This document shows positions 42,371-52,693 of a stretch of 64,000 bases of DNA, one piece after another. Source of the DNA: Imbricaverruca yamaguchii. Taxonomy: Eukaryota > Arthropoda > Thecostraca > Neoverrucidae. The position numbers were made by a program, and so were the translations under genes. The stretch covers positions 301,501-365,500 of the forward strand of contig JAOTOL010001213.1 in the NCBI GenBank assembly GCA_034440575.1, in the 5' to 3' direction. The notes under the pieces were generated by a model. The model ran no database searches and was not told the DNA's origin. It saw only the letters and a program-made list of their open reading frames with translations. How positions within the stretch are numbered: the stretch's first letter is position 1; each line of letters begins with the position of its first letter.

Positions 42371-43920
42371 GACTAGGCCATGTTGGGTGAGACTAGGCCA
42401 GACTAGGCGATGTTGGGTGAGACTAGGCCAGACTAGGCCATGTTGGGTGAGACTAGGCCAGACTAGGCGATGTTGGGTGAGACTAGGCGATGTTGGGTAT
42501 GGCAGACTAGGCGATGTTGGGTGAGACTAGGCCGAGCGATGTTGGGTGAGACTGGGCAGGGGATGTTGGGTGAGACTGAAGACTAGGCCAGACTAGGCCA
42601 TGTTGGGTGAGACTAGGCCAGACTAGGCGATGTTGGGTGAGACTAGGCCAGACTAGGCGATGTTGGGTGAGACTAGGCCAGACTAGGCGATGTTGGGTGA
42701 GACTAGGCCAGACTAGGCGATGTTGGGTGAGACTAGGCGATGTTGGGTGAGACTGGGCGATGTTGGGTGAGACTAGGCGATGTTGGGTGAGACTAGGCGA
42801 TGTTGGGTGAGACTGGGCGATGTTGGGTGAGACTAGGCGATGTTGGGTGAGACTGGGCGATGTTGGGTGAGACTGGGCGATGTTGGGTGAGACTGGCGAT
42901 GTTGGTGAGACTGGGCGAGTGACAACTGGCATGTTGGGTGAGACTGGCGATGTTGGGTGAGACTGGGCGATGTTGGGTGAGACTAGGCGACTGGGCATGT
43001 TGGGTGAGACTAGGCGATGTTGGGTGACTGATGGCTGGCGCGGGGGTGACTGGGCGATGTTGGGTGGACTAGGCGATGTTGGGTGAGACTGGCTGGATGT
43101 TGGGTGGACTGGGCGGTGCTGGGCTGGTGGACTGGCGGGGGGGGTCGGCGGGCAGACTGCATGTTGGGTGAGACTAGGCCAGACTAGGCGATGTTGGGTG
43201 AGACTAGATGTGGGTCAGACTAGGCGATGTTGGGTGAGACTGGGCCAGACTAGGCGATGTTGGGTGAGACTAGGCGAGTTGGGCGATGTTGGGTGAGAGT
43301 TGGGTAGACTAGGCGATGTTGGGTGAGACTAGGCGATGTTGGGTGAGACTAGGCGATGTTGGGTGAGACTGGGCGATGTTGGGTGAGACTGGGCGATGTT
43401 GGGTGAGACTGGGCGATGTTGGGTGAGACTGGGCGATGTTGGGTGAGACTGGGCGATGTTGGGTGAGACTGGGCGATGTTGGGTGAGACTGGGCGATGTT
43501 GGGTGAGACTGGGCGATGTTGGGTGAGACTGGGCGATGTTGGGTGAGACTGGGCGATGTTGGGTGAGACTGGGCGATGTTGGGTGAGACTGGGCGATGTT
43601 GGGTGAGACTGGGCGATGTTGGGTGAGACTGGGCGATGTTGGGTGAGACTGGGCGATGTTGGGTGAGACTGGGCGATGTTGGGTGAGACTGGGCGATGTT
43701 GGGTGAGACTGGGCGATGTTGGGTGAGACTGGGCGATGTTGGGTGAGACTGGGCGATGTTGGGTGAGACTGGGCGATGTTGGGTGAGACTGGGCGATGTT
43801 GGGTGAGACTGGGCGATGTTGGGTGAGACTGGGCGATGTTGGGTGAGACTGGGCGATGTTGGGTGAGACTGGGCGATGTTGGGTGAGACTGGGCGATGTT
43901 GGGTGAGACTGGGCGATGTT
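42371..43920 (+). repeat. 20-bp satellite, GACTrGGCGATGTTGGGTGA, with a disordered middle
   Basis: Begins as alternating 10- and 20-bp units (GACTAGGCCA plus GACTAGGCGATGTTGGGTGA). It is irregular at about 42890-43320 with truncated units, then becomes about 28 perfect 20-bp units of GACTGGGCGATGTTGGGTGA to 43920. The 163-codon reverse frame is an artefact. Confidence 0.97.
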
Positions 43921-44052
43921 AGATTAGGTTTAGGTGAGACTTAGGTGAGACTTAGGTGAGACTTAGGTGAGACTTAGGTGAGACTTAGGTGAGACTTAGG
44001 TGAGACTTAGGTGAGACTTAGGTGAGACTTAGGTGAGACTTAGGTGAGACCT
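43921..44052 (+). repeat. 11-bp satellite, TTAGGTGAGAC
   Basis: About eleven units, contiguous with the 20-bp array and sharing its GGTGAGACT word. Confidence 0.95.
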
Positions 44053-44328
44053 GGTCAGATTTTTGGAAAATTATTTTTCGATGGGAGCACATCTGGGTTC
44101 CGTATTTTTTACTACAAGCGCATAATTACGCTAAGTACGATACAAAATCGGCGTTTCCGAGGCATATACAGGTATATTTTCTAAATTATATTGTGATTTC
44201 ATATATTGTTCAGTACTACTATTACTACTGGTCGTTAGGTCTCGCGAAAGCAAATGTGTAACAGATACAATTTGTATTCCAGAGGATTGTGCAGACAAAA
44301 TGTCTCGCCGAACAGAACAGATCTGCTC

Positions 44329-44498
44329 GTCAAGCAGATCAAACGACACATGCCATCCACAACAGAACACGTCAAGCAGATCAAACGACACATGCCATCC
44401 ACAACAGAACACGTCAAGCAGACCAAACACGACACATGCCATCCACAACAGAACACGTCAAGCAGACCAAACACGACACATGCCATCCACAATGCGAG
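44329..44498. repeat. 42/44-bp tandem repeat
   Basis: Four units starting GTCAAGCAGAyCAAACGACA; the last two are 44 bp because of an added AC. Open frames across it on both strands are artefacts. Confidence 0.93.
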
Positions 44499-44539
44499 CA
44501 CTGATTCATCAAATATATCACTCGTCTCATTTCATGTGC

Positions 44540-46090
44540 ACAGATAGCACATCATTCTGGACGTGCTTGGTGCACGCTGGCCTGTTACACTGGCAGCCTC
44601 ACTCGTCGGCTGCATCTCGTGTGCACAGGTTGCACACCTCGCCTGCATTCCGGCTGTGCTTGGTACACGAGATGGCTTTTTGCACTCGCAGCAGCGCTGC
44701 TTCACTTTGTTCACGTTCTGATGTCGCGCCTTTTTGTATCCGGCTCCCTGCTGAACCACCACGCACACGTGACACCGCTGGCGCGTCTGCTCGGCGGACT
44801 CAGGTGCGGCTCGGCGGACTTGGGTGCGGCTCGGCGGACTCTGGTGCGGCTCGGCGGACTCTGGTGCGGCTCGGCGGACTCTGGTGCGGCTCGGCGGACT
44901 CTGGTGCGTCGGCTGCTGATGGCGGCGTCCTCCTCTTCAGCACAATCTCCACTGCCGCCCTGGTTTGCAGACCATGCCGTCTCTCAGCCGGCTCTCGATG
45001 GCTGGCTTGATGAGCGACATGCCCAGCTCGCGCAGGAACGCTCTCCTTCCTCCGTGCTTCGTGTCTCCGAAGGGCCCGGGCTTGTCAGTTATGACCGCCC
45101 AGCTGTTCAGAGCGGCCACGTCCGGCATCATTAAAAACATGACCATGAGCCACCTCCACGTTGGTATCTTGCGCGAGTAGTGGCCGATAATCTGGTCGAT
45201 GGTGTGGACACCGCCTTTTGTTTGGCCGTAGTAAACAATCATTTCGGGCTTTCTAGGTGGTGAGTAGGTGGTGAGGTGAGGTTGCTTTCCGACGTAGGTG
45301 AGGTTGCTTTCCAACAGGTCCTCACACAGGTCGACGCCGGTGTAGTATCGGTCGGCGGTGGCGTTCAGGCCACTATTTTTCAGGTCTCTCACCAGGTACT
45401 TCACAATGTTTGATGCGCCAGTCACATGAAGCGAATGGTCTGGTTCTTCAACCTTCCAGGGATACGGCAGCATTTCCAGCATGTACCGCGATGTCGCGTC
45501 AGCCACGTCCATGATGAGAAGTCAGTACTTTGCAGGTTTGTTCGGCGTTTGTATGACTAAGCTGCATCGTCCCCTGTAGCTGCGCAGCGTCTCATCTACG
45601 GCTACGCAGTCTGACGGATTGCAATACTTCGAGAGCAGAGCGTTGAATTATTCACACTTCACGAAGGCCGGCGAACTTGCCAGGCTTCCGCCTCTCTTCC
45701 CGATCTGAGCGGGCGTCGAAGCGGAGGATTCGCAACAGATGTTTCCAGCGGTTTTGGGTCGTGGTAGCCCCGTAGAATGGTCGTGAGAACGCTCCGTAAT
45801 ACAAGTCTTGCAGCTCACAATTGCGGTCAAACTCACACCGATGGAGCAGCATTAGGCCAATGAGAGCCATCAGCTCGTGCTGTCACTGGCACATGCGTCT
45901 TCCTTGTACTGATGGCGACTCTTTCTTCCTCTTCGTTGGTGTGCTTCAAGATTTGGGATGCTGCACAGCTCTGGCAACACCCGTTGGTCCAGTTGCATCA
46001 CGCATAATGTTGGCACTGGAAGCACGGACACGGTGATTGGGTGGCTCGGTCGACCATGTCCTTCCGGTGCGCGCCTTCATCTGAGTGGTC
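44540..46090 (-). pseudogene. piggyBac transposase, DDD core and C-terminal cysteine-rich domain, decayed
   Basis: On the reverse strand the reading begins near 46090 with ARTGRTWSTEPP and SSANIMRDATGPTGVAR, then LKHTNEEEERVA, then LMALIGLMLLHRCEFDR and RWKHLLRILRFD. NALLSKYCNPSDCVAVDETL follows with RSYRGRCSL. From 45512 a 191-codon frame carries TADRYYTGVDLCEDLL, MIVYYGQTKGGVHTIDQIIG and MMPDVAALNSW. The three catalytic aspartates expected for piggyBac (in VDET, ADRYY and TIDQ) are all present. Beyond a 20-bp repeat insertion comes CCECKK, SCTKHSRNAGEVCNLC and CNRPACTKHV, the cysteine/histidine-rich C-terminal domain. At least four stops or frameshifts disrupt it (for example near 45645 and 45530). 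The acidic N-terminus is probably 47663-47995, separated by a LINE fragment. Not functional. Confidence 0.9.
44788..44908. repeat. 20-bp tandem repeat GGCTCGGCGGACTCTGGTGC
   Basis: Six units inserted between the catalytic core and the cysteine-rich domain of the piggyBac pseudogene. Confidence 0.95.
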
Positions 46091-47045
46091 TCCTGCTCGG
46101 CCGCGTGGTCCCCCCCCCCGCAGGCGGCGCAACACAGCTCGCCGCTGTCGCACGTTTCCGTTGGGTGATTTTGTGCGCATCGGCCGGATGTGGTCGTGTT
46201 GGCTCGGCACCCCCCCCCGCGGAGTGGCCGTAGCGTTGGCAGTGCTTACAGCGCCGCGGGAGGGGTGCGCGAGGTGTTACGGGGTACCGTAGGTACCCCG
46301 CTTTGATGTGTGCTGGTGGTGTCCTTGTGGTGAACGTGAGTATAAGGAGGTGATTTGTTGTGAACCCCGGCCTCGGGGGCGGCCGGTACACGGCGGAGAC
46401 AGCCTGGTCCCCAAGCTTGAGGGCCGGTGCCTCCGCCGGTATACCGGCCAGCTCCCGGGCCAGGATAGTCCCCTGGCTATTGTTCAAGTGTGTTGCCGGT
46501 GTGATCGTGATGGGTGTGTGCTTGATTCTCCTGATTTTAGTGAGTAAGTGTCCGTCCGTTGTATCATTCGCCTGCATCAGGAGCGCCCCGGATCTGTGTT
46601 TTGGCGTGTAGGGGCGCCCCTGTGTATTGGGAATTTTTCCCTCCACCAGCCAGGGGTCCAGGGAGCTCATTGGCTCCCCGTCCCCCCGGCGGAAGATGAA
46701 AAAATCTCCCGTGGGTGGTGGATGGGTGGTGATCATGCTCGTGTAGTGCTGATAGTGTTTTGCTGTCAGGTAGTGTTGAAAAAAGATTGTAGCTGGCAGG
46801 TGCGTGGAACACTGCACACTCGACAAAAATGGCGGAGGGTAAAGAAGGGCGTGAAGAGAGCCCGACAGGTGTAGCGGAGGGGGCAGATAAAGACGAAGAA
46901 TACACAAAGAAATCAGAAACTGTGCTTGAAGGGAGCACGAATAGATAGATCAGATAAACACCGTGCAGAGGGCACTAGAGGAAAGATCGGGGGGGGGTGG
47001 GGGTTCCTGGGTGGGGAAGTGGCAGCACCGCCGGACTAACCTTGC
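46091..47045 (-). pseudogene. Jockey/I-like LINE: 5' leader and ORF1 with CCHC zinc knuckles
   Basis: Reverse strand. The leader (about 47045-46740) matches 6100-6415. ORF1 starts about MITTHPPPTGDFFIFRRGDG at 46735 and continues through an RNA-binding-like region (RIKHTPITITPATHLNNSQG, ILARELAGIPA, HIKAGYLRYPV) to RCKHCQRYGHSAGG, the first C-x2-C-x4-H zinc knuckle. Homopolymer G-runs shift the frame, after which two further knuckle-like groups can be seen (GRCAQNHPTETC and CCAACGGDH). It then adjoins the piggyBac pseudogene at about 46090, so ORF2 is missing. Since LINEs usually lose their 5' end and not the 3' end, a later deletion or rearrangement is implied. ORF1 proteins of this type coat the element RNA. 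Confidence 0.8.
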
Positions 47046-47327
47046 TGTAATCCGGCCTGAAGGTAGGTGTAGCTGGAGTATAGATGAAGCACTGCACTGA
47101 AGAGGTCTTGTAGAGGTAGATGTAGAGAAGCTGTCGGGCGCGTAGATGCAGGAGAGAAGCTTGTAGAGGTGGTGTAGCGCTAGGTGTTAGAGAAAGCTGA
47201 GAAGTAGATCCGGGAGCTCGAAGTTGAAGGTAGCTGAAAATAGGTTAGCGGAGCGGGAAGGTAGTGTTTGTTTGTAAAGGTTTGGTTTGGATCGGTGCTT
47301 GTGGTCTTGTATTTATAGTTTTGTGTA
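47046..47327 (-). promoter_or_regulatory. Likely internal promoter and leader of the neighbouring LINE
   Basis: On the reverse strand CTATAAATACAAG at about 47305-47317 is TATA-like, and the following 250 bases are a CT/CA-rich leader running into the shared 5' leader. Placement of the true 5' end is uncertain. Confidence 0.35.
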
Positions 47328-47490
47328 GGTGGCTGGTGGCTGGTGGCTGGTGGCTGGTGGCTGGTGGCTGGTGGCTGGTGGCTGGTGGCTGGTGGCTGGT
47401 GGCTGGTGGCTGGTGGCTGGTGGCTGGTGGCTGGTGGCTGGTGGCGGTTGGCGGTTGGCGGTTGGCGGTTGGCGGTTGGCGGTTGGCGGG
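47328..47490. repeat. 7-bp minisatellite, GGCTGGT then GGCGGTT
   Basis: About 17 units of GGCTGGT followed without a gap by about six units of GGCGGTT. All frames are open (LVAGGWW), an artefact. Confidence 0.97.
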
Positions 47491-47662
47491 GTTGGCGGGT
47501 GGCTGTCTTGCTTCGGTCTTCCGCCCGAGACCTCGTCCGCGTCTTCCTTCTCCTCCTCCTCCGTCAACACTTGGGGGGCCAATCTCCCGTGGCTCTTCAA
47601 GCGTTGTTCGTGCGCAGCGTCAGATCGTAGGTGCAGAAGTGCAAAACCAGATTTGTGTATGT

Positions 47663-47995
47663 CTAACCTGGTGAAGCTGGTGACCGGACAGCCGTCCTTC
47701 CCTCTGTCTCACTGTGGTCGTCAGAGGAGTTATTTTCTGCAGGTAGCTGCGGTAGTCGAGCTGCCTCGTCCTCTTCTTCGATGCACATGACGGCAGAGAC
47801 AACCTCTGGCTCTTCCTCGCTGTCTGATGTGTCTGATGCGTCTGATCCTGGTTGAAGTTCCGTATCGCTGTCGTATTCTACAGCGTTGAGGCGCATGATC
47901 TCGGTGAGAGAACGGCCAGCACGGCCACGGTTTGGTCCCGCTGATGAGGCGCCATGACCGACCTTGCGACCCCTTCCTCGTGGCATGCTCAGCAC
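47663..47995 (-). pseudogene. Probable N-terminus of the piggyBac transposase
   Basis: A 110-codon reverse frame starts MLSMPRGRGRKVGHGASSAG, followed by LTEIMRLN and a strongly acidic Asp/Ser/Glu stretch (EYDSDTELQPGSDASDTSDS, then EEEPE). Such an acidic N-terminus is usual in piggyBac transposases, and the frame lies upstream, in the same orientation, of the catalytic region at 44.5-46.09 kb. The intervening 1.5 kb is LINE leader, ORF1 and minisatellite. The link to the same gene is inferred from order and orientation. Interval 47996-48251 beyond it shows no gene. Confidence 0.5.
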
Positions 47996-48251
47996 AGCGA
48001 CACAGGTGTATCACTCCGCGCAACCGCGACAGAACTGGACAAATTAAAACGTGATATCGACCACCGACGCCGCACCGTGTGCCCATCCCTGTACTGTCAC
48101 ATTTCCCGTGTAGGGGAAACAGTTCGCCCTCAATCCGGCGGCCCGTGTCGACATCACGCGCGCGGGCGCCAGGAGACCAACAATGACGCACCATGTGCCC
48201 AGCCATTGTGCCCACACGATCGCCCAAACCGTTGACGTGGCACCGGAAATC

Positions 48252-51200
48252 ATGCGCCACCAGTCCCCTGCGACAAGGCAACCAGTCCCCACCAGTCCCC
48301 TGCGACAGGGCAACCAGTCCCCACCAGTCCCCTGCGACAGGGCAACCAGTCCCCACCAGTCCCCCTGCGACAGGGCAACCAGTCCCCACCAGTCCCCTGC
48401 GACAGGGTAACCAGTCCCCACCAGTCCCCTGCGACAGGGCAACCAGTCCCCACCAGTCCCCTGCGACAGGGCAACCAGTCCCCACCAGTCCCCTGCGACA
48501 GGGCAACCAGTCCCCACCAGTCCCCCTGCGACAGGGCAACCAGTCCCCACCAGTCCCCTGCGACAGGGCAACCAGTCCCCACCAGTCCCCTGCGACAGGG
48601 CAACCAGTCCCCACCAGTCCCCTGCGACAGGGTAACCAGTCCCCACCAGTCCCCTGCGACAGGGTAACCAGTCCCCCCCCCCACCAGTCCCCTGCGACAG
48701 GGCACCAGTCCCCCTGCGACAGGGCAACCAGTCCCCACCAGTCCCCTGCGACAGGGCAACCAGTCCCCACCAGTCCCCTGCGACAGGGCAACCAGTCCCC
48801 ACCAGTCCCCTGCGACAGCCCAGTCCCCTGCGACAGGGCAACCAGTCCCCACCAGTCCCCTGCGACAGGGCAACCAGTCCCCACCAGTCCCCTGCGACAG
48901 GGCAACCAGTCCCCACCAGTCCCCTGCGACAGGGCAACCAGTCCCCACCAGTCCCCTGCGACAGGGCAACCAGTCCCCACCGGTCCCCTGCGACAGGGCA
49001 ACCAGTCCCCACCAGTCCCCTGCGACAGGGCAACCCAGTCCCCACCAGTCCCCTGCGACAGGGCAACCAGTCCCCACCAGTCCCCTGCGACAGGGCAACC
49101 AGTCCCCACCAGTCCCCTGCGACAGGGCAACCAGTCCCCACCAGTCCCCTGCGACAGGGCAACCAGTCCCCCACCAGTCCCCTGCGACAGGGCAACCAGT
49201 CCCCACCAGTCCCCTGCGACAGGGCAACCAGTCCCCACCAGTCCCCTGCGACAGGGCGACAGGGCAACCAGTCCCCACCAGTCCCCAACCAGTCCCCACC
49301 AGTCCCCTGCGACAGGGCAACCAGTCCCCACCAGTCCCCTGCGACAGGGTAACCAGTCCCCACCAGTCCCCTGCGACAGGGCAACCAGTCCCCACCAGTC
49401 CCCTGCGACAGGGCAACCAGTCCCCACCAGTCCCCTGCGACAGGGTAACCAGTCCCCACCAGTCCCCTGCGACAGGGCAACCAGTCCCCACCAGTCCCCT
49501 GCGACAGGGCAACCAGTCCCCACCAGTCCCCTGCGACAGGGCAACCAGTCCCCACCAGTCCCCTGCGACAGGGCAACCAGTCCCCACCAGTCCCCTGCGA
49601 CAGGGCAACCAGTCCCCACCAGTCCCCTGCGACAGGGCAACCAGTCCCCACCAGTCCCCTGCGACAGGGTAACCAGTCCCCACCAGTCCCCTGCGACAGG
49701 GCAACCAGTCCCCACCAGTCCCCTGCGACAGGGTAACCAGTCCCCACCAGTCCCCTGCGACAGGGCAACCAGTCCCCACCAGTCCCCTGCGACAGGGTAA
49801 CCAGTCCCCACCAGTCCCCTGCGACAGGGCAACCAGTCCCCACCAGTCCCCTGCGACAGGGCAACCAGTCCCCACCAGTCCCCTGCGACAGGGCAACCAG
49901 TCCCCACCAGTCCCCTGCGACAGGGTAACCAGTCCCCACCAGTCCCCTGCGACAGGGCAACCAGTCCCCACCAGTCCCCTGCGACAGGGCAACCAGTCCC
50001 CACCAGTCCCCTGCGACAGGGCAACCAGTCCCCACCAGTCCCCTGCGACAGGGTAACCAGTCCCCACCAGTCCCCTGCGACAGGGCAACCAGTCCCCACC
50101 AGTCCCCTGCGACAGGGCAACCAGTCCCCACCAGTCCCCTGCGACAGGGTAACCAGTCCCCCACCAGTCCCCTGCGACAGGGTAACCAGTCCCCACCAGT
50201 CCCCTGCGACAGGGTAACCAGTCCCCACCAGTCCCCCTGCGACAGGGTCAACCAGTCCCCACCAGTCCCCTGCGACAGGGCAACCAGTCCCCACCAGTCC
50301 CCTGCGACAGGCAACCAGTAACCAGTCCCCACCAGTCCCCTGCGACAGGGCAACCAGTCCCCACCAGTCCCCTGCGACAGGGTAACCAGTCCCCACCAGT
50401 CCCCTGCGACAGGGCAACCAGTCCCCACCAGTCCCCTGCGACAGGGCAACCAGTCCCCACCAGTCCCCTGCGACAGGGCAACCAGTCCCCACCAGTCCCC
50501 TGCGACAGGGCAACCAGTCCCCACCAGTCCCCTGCGACAGGGCAACCAGTCCCCACCAGTCCCCTGCGACAGGGCAACCAGTCCCCACCAGTCCCCTGCG
50601 ACAGGGCAACCAGTCCCCACCAGTCCCCTGCGACAGGGCAACCAGTCCCCACCAGTCCCCTGCGACAGGGCAACCAGTCCCCACCAGTCCCCTGCGACAG
50701 GGCAACCAGTCCCCACCAGTCCCCTGCGACAGGGCAACCAGTCCCCACCAGTCCCCTGCGACAGGGCAACCAGTCCCCACCAGTCCCCTGCGACAGGGCA
50801 ACCAGTCCCCACCAGTCCCCTGCGACAGGGCAACCAGTCCCCACCAGTCCCCTGCGACAGGGCAACCAGTCCCCACCAGTCCCCTGCGACAGGGCAACCA
50901 GTCCCCACCAGTCCCCTGCGACAGGGCAACCAGTCCCCACCAGTCCCCTGCGACAGGGCAACCAGTCCCCACCAGTCCCCTGCGACAGGGCAACCAGTCC
51001 CCACCAGTCCCCTGCGACAGGGCAACCAGTCCCCACCAGTCCCCTGCGACAGGGCAACCAGTCCCCACCAGTCCCCTGCGACAGGGCAACCAGTCCCCAC
51101 CAGTCCCCTGCGACAGGGCAACCAGTCCCCACCAGTCCCCTGCGACAGGGCAACCAGTCCCCACCAGTCCCCTGCGACAGGGCAACCAGTCCCCACCAGT

Positions 51201-51985
51201 CCCCTGCGACAGGGCAACCCAGTCCCCGACAGGGCAACCAGTCCCCACCAGTCCCCTGCGACAGGGCAACCAGTCCCCACCAGTCCCCTGCGACAGGGCA
51301 ACCAGTCCCCACCAGTCCCCTGCGACAGGGCAACCAGTCCCCACCAGTCCCCTGCGACAGGGCAACCAGTCCCCACCAGTCCCCTGCGACAGGGCAACCA
51401 GTCCCCACCAGTCCCCTGCGACAGGGCAACCAGTCCCCACCAGTCCCCTGCGACAGGGAACCGCCCCCTCCCCTCGACAGGGCAACCAGTCCCCACCAGT
51501 CCCCTGCGACAGGGCAACCAGTCCCCACCAGTCCCCTGCGACAGGGCAACCAGTCCCCACCAGTCCCCTGCGACAGGGCAACCAGTCCCCACCAGTCCCC
51601 TGCGACAGGGCAACCAGTCCCCACCAGTCCCCTGCGACAGGGCAACCAGTCCCCACCAGTCCCCTGCGACAGGGCAACCAGTCCCCACCAGTCCCCTGCG
51701 ACAGGGTAACCAGTCCCCACCAGTCCCCACCAGTCCCCTGCGACAGGGTAACCAGTCCCCACCAGTCCCCTGCGACAGGGTAACCAGTCCCCACCAGTCC
51801 CCACCGGTCCCCTGCGACAGGGTAACCAGTCCCCACCAGTCCCCACCGGTCCCCTGCGACAGGGTAACCAGTCCCCACCAGTCCCCACCGGTCCCCTGCG
51901 ACAGGGTAACCAGTCCCCACCAGTCCCCTGCGACAGGGTAACCAGTCCCCACCAGTCCCCACCGGTCCCCTGCGACAGGGCAACA
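48252..51985. repeat. 32-bp satellite, about 115 copies (core CCCTGCGACAGGGCAACCAG)
   Basis: About 3.7 kb of a 32-bp unit with CAGTCCCCACCAGTCC linking the cores. The main variant is GGGTAACC for GGGCAACC, scattered in the left half and enriched again near the right end (51705-51960), where units with an extra CAGTCCCCACCGG piece appear. A few deletions (for example 50309, 51225, 51460) break the phase. The unit contains CCCTGCGACAGGG, a palindrome. It has no stop in any reverse frame, giving spurious frames of up to 1419 codons. Confidence 0.98.
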
Positions 51986-52153
51986 GCACGGGCGCGCCGA
52001 GCGACGAGAGAAAAGAAAACTAGAGAAAAGTCGAAGGTTGTCCCAGAAGGCACTGAAAAATCTCAGCGAGATCCGCTCATCGGTTTGGAAGGAATAAACA
52101 AAATACCTTAGGGTAACACAGTACCTTAGGCACCCCCTCCATATACGGGCGAG

Positions 52154-52690
52154 GGTCAATCAAACCATCGATGGCCCTTGTCGGAACATCGCTTTGGATG
52201 ACGTAATGGAAGCCCTCTGTCCTTCGCCGACCCCTACCCGTCCCAAGACTACGACCTCGCCTCGCAATCCAGACCAGACCATCACTCTTCATGCCGCTGA
52301 CCCTTGCTTGAACCAGACCACACTTTCTCCACCTGAACATATCCAATTCATCGAACCCTACCTGGACAGTATTGGCTGGTACGTAGTCGTTAAGCCTGTC
52401 GAGGAATCTGTCTCCTTTCGCCGTGTCAACGTTGTCTGGTCGACTTAGCAGCTAATTGTCATCTGCCCCTTATCCAGTCCCGACATTGAAGCCCCAGGCA
52501 ACGGAACCCTTGTTGTCAAGACCCAAACCCGAGCCCAGACCGAAGCCCTCCTCCGTACCACCACATTTTGTGGGAAATCCGTCACCGTCACTCTCCATTC
52601 GAACCGTAGCACCTCCAAGGGCACCGTATTCGCGCCGGAGCTCCGTTCTATGTCTGAGGAAGATGTTCAGGCGGATCTCAGACACTGTGT
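52154..52690 (+). pseudogene. Jockey/I-like LINE ORF1 fragment
   Basis: The + strand reads QTIDGPCRNIALDDVMEAL, a region also reached at the end of the heads at 38.2 and 41.5 kb, then HIQFIEPYLDSIGWYVVVK and VSFRRVNVVW. After a frame break at about 52445 it reads NGTLVVKTQTRAQTEALL, KSVTVTLHSNRSTSKGTVF and MSEEDVQADLRHC. The last blocks match the pattern of Jockey-group ORF1 just before the zinc knuckles (G-x-L-x-V-K, Q-x-x-x-L-L, V-x-V-x-x-H-x-x-x-N-x-S-K-G-x-I, M-S-x-E-E). The zinc knuckles are cut off by the BEL/Pao fragment starting at about 52694. Probably the same family as the heads at 37.8 and 40.8 kb. Confidence 0.65.
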
Positions 52691-52693
52691 ACA

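Noticed and set aside
44329..44498. CRISPR-like appearance of evenly spaced repeats
   Set aside because: Units are contiguous tandem copies without unique spacers, in a eukaryotic TE context.
47730..52159. Reverse frames of 600-1419 codons over the 32-bp array
   Set aside because: The unit has no stop in any reverse frame, so all frames are open by construction; parts outside the array have no domain in these frames.
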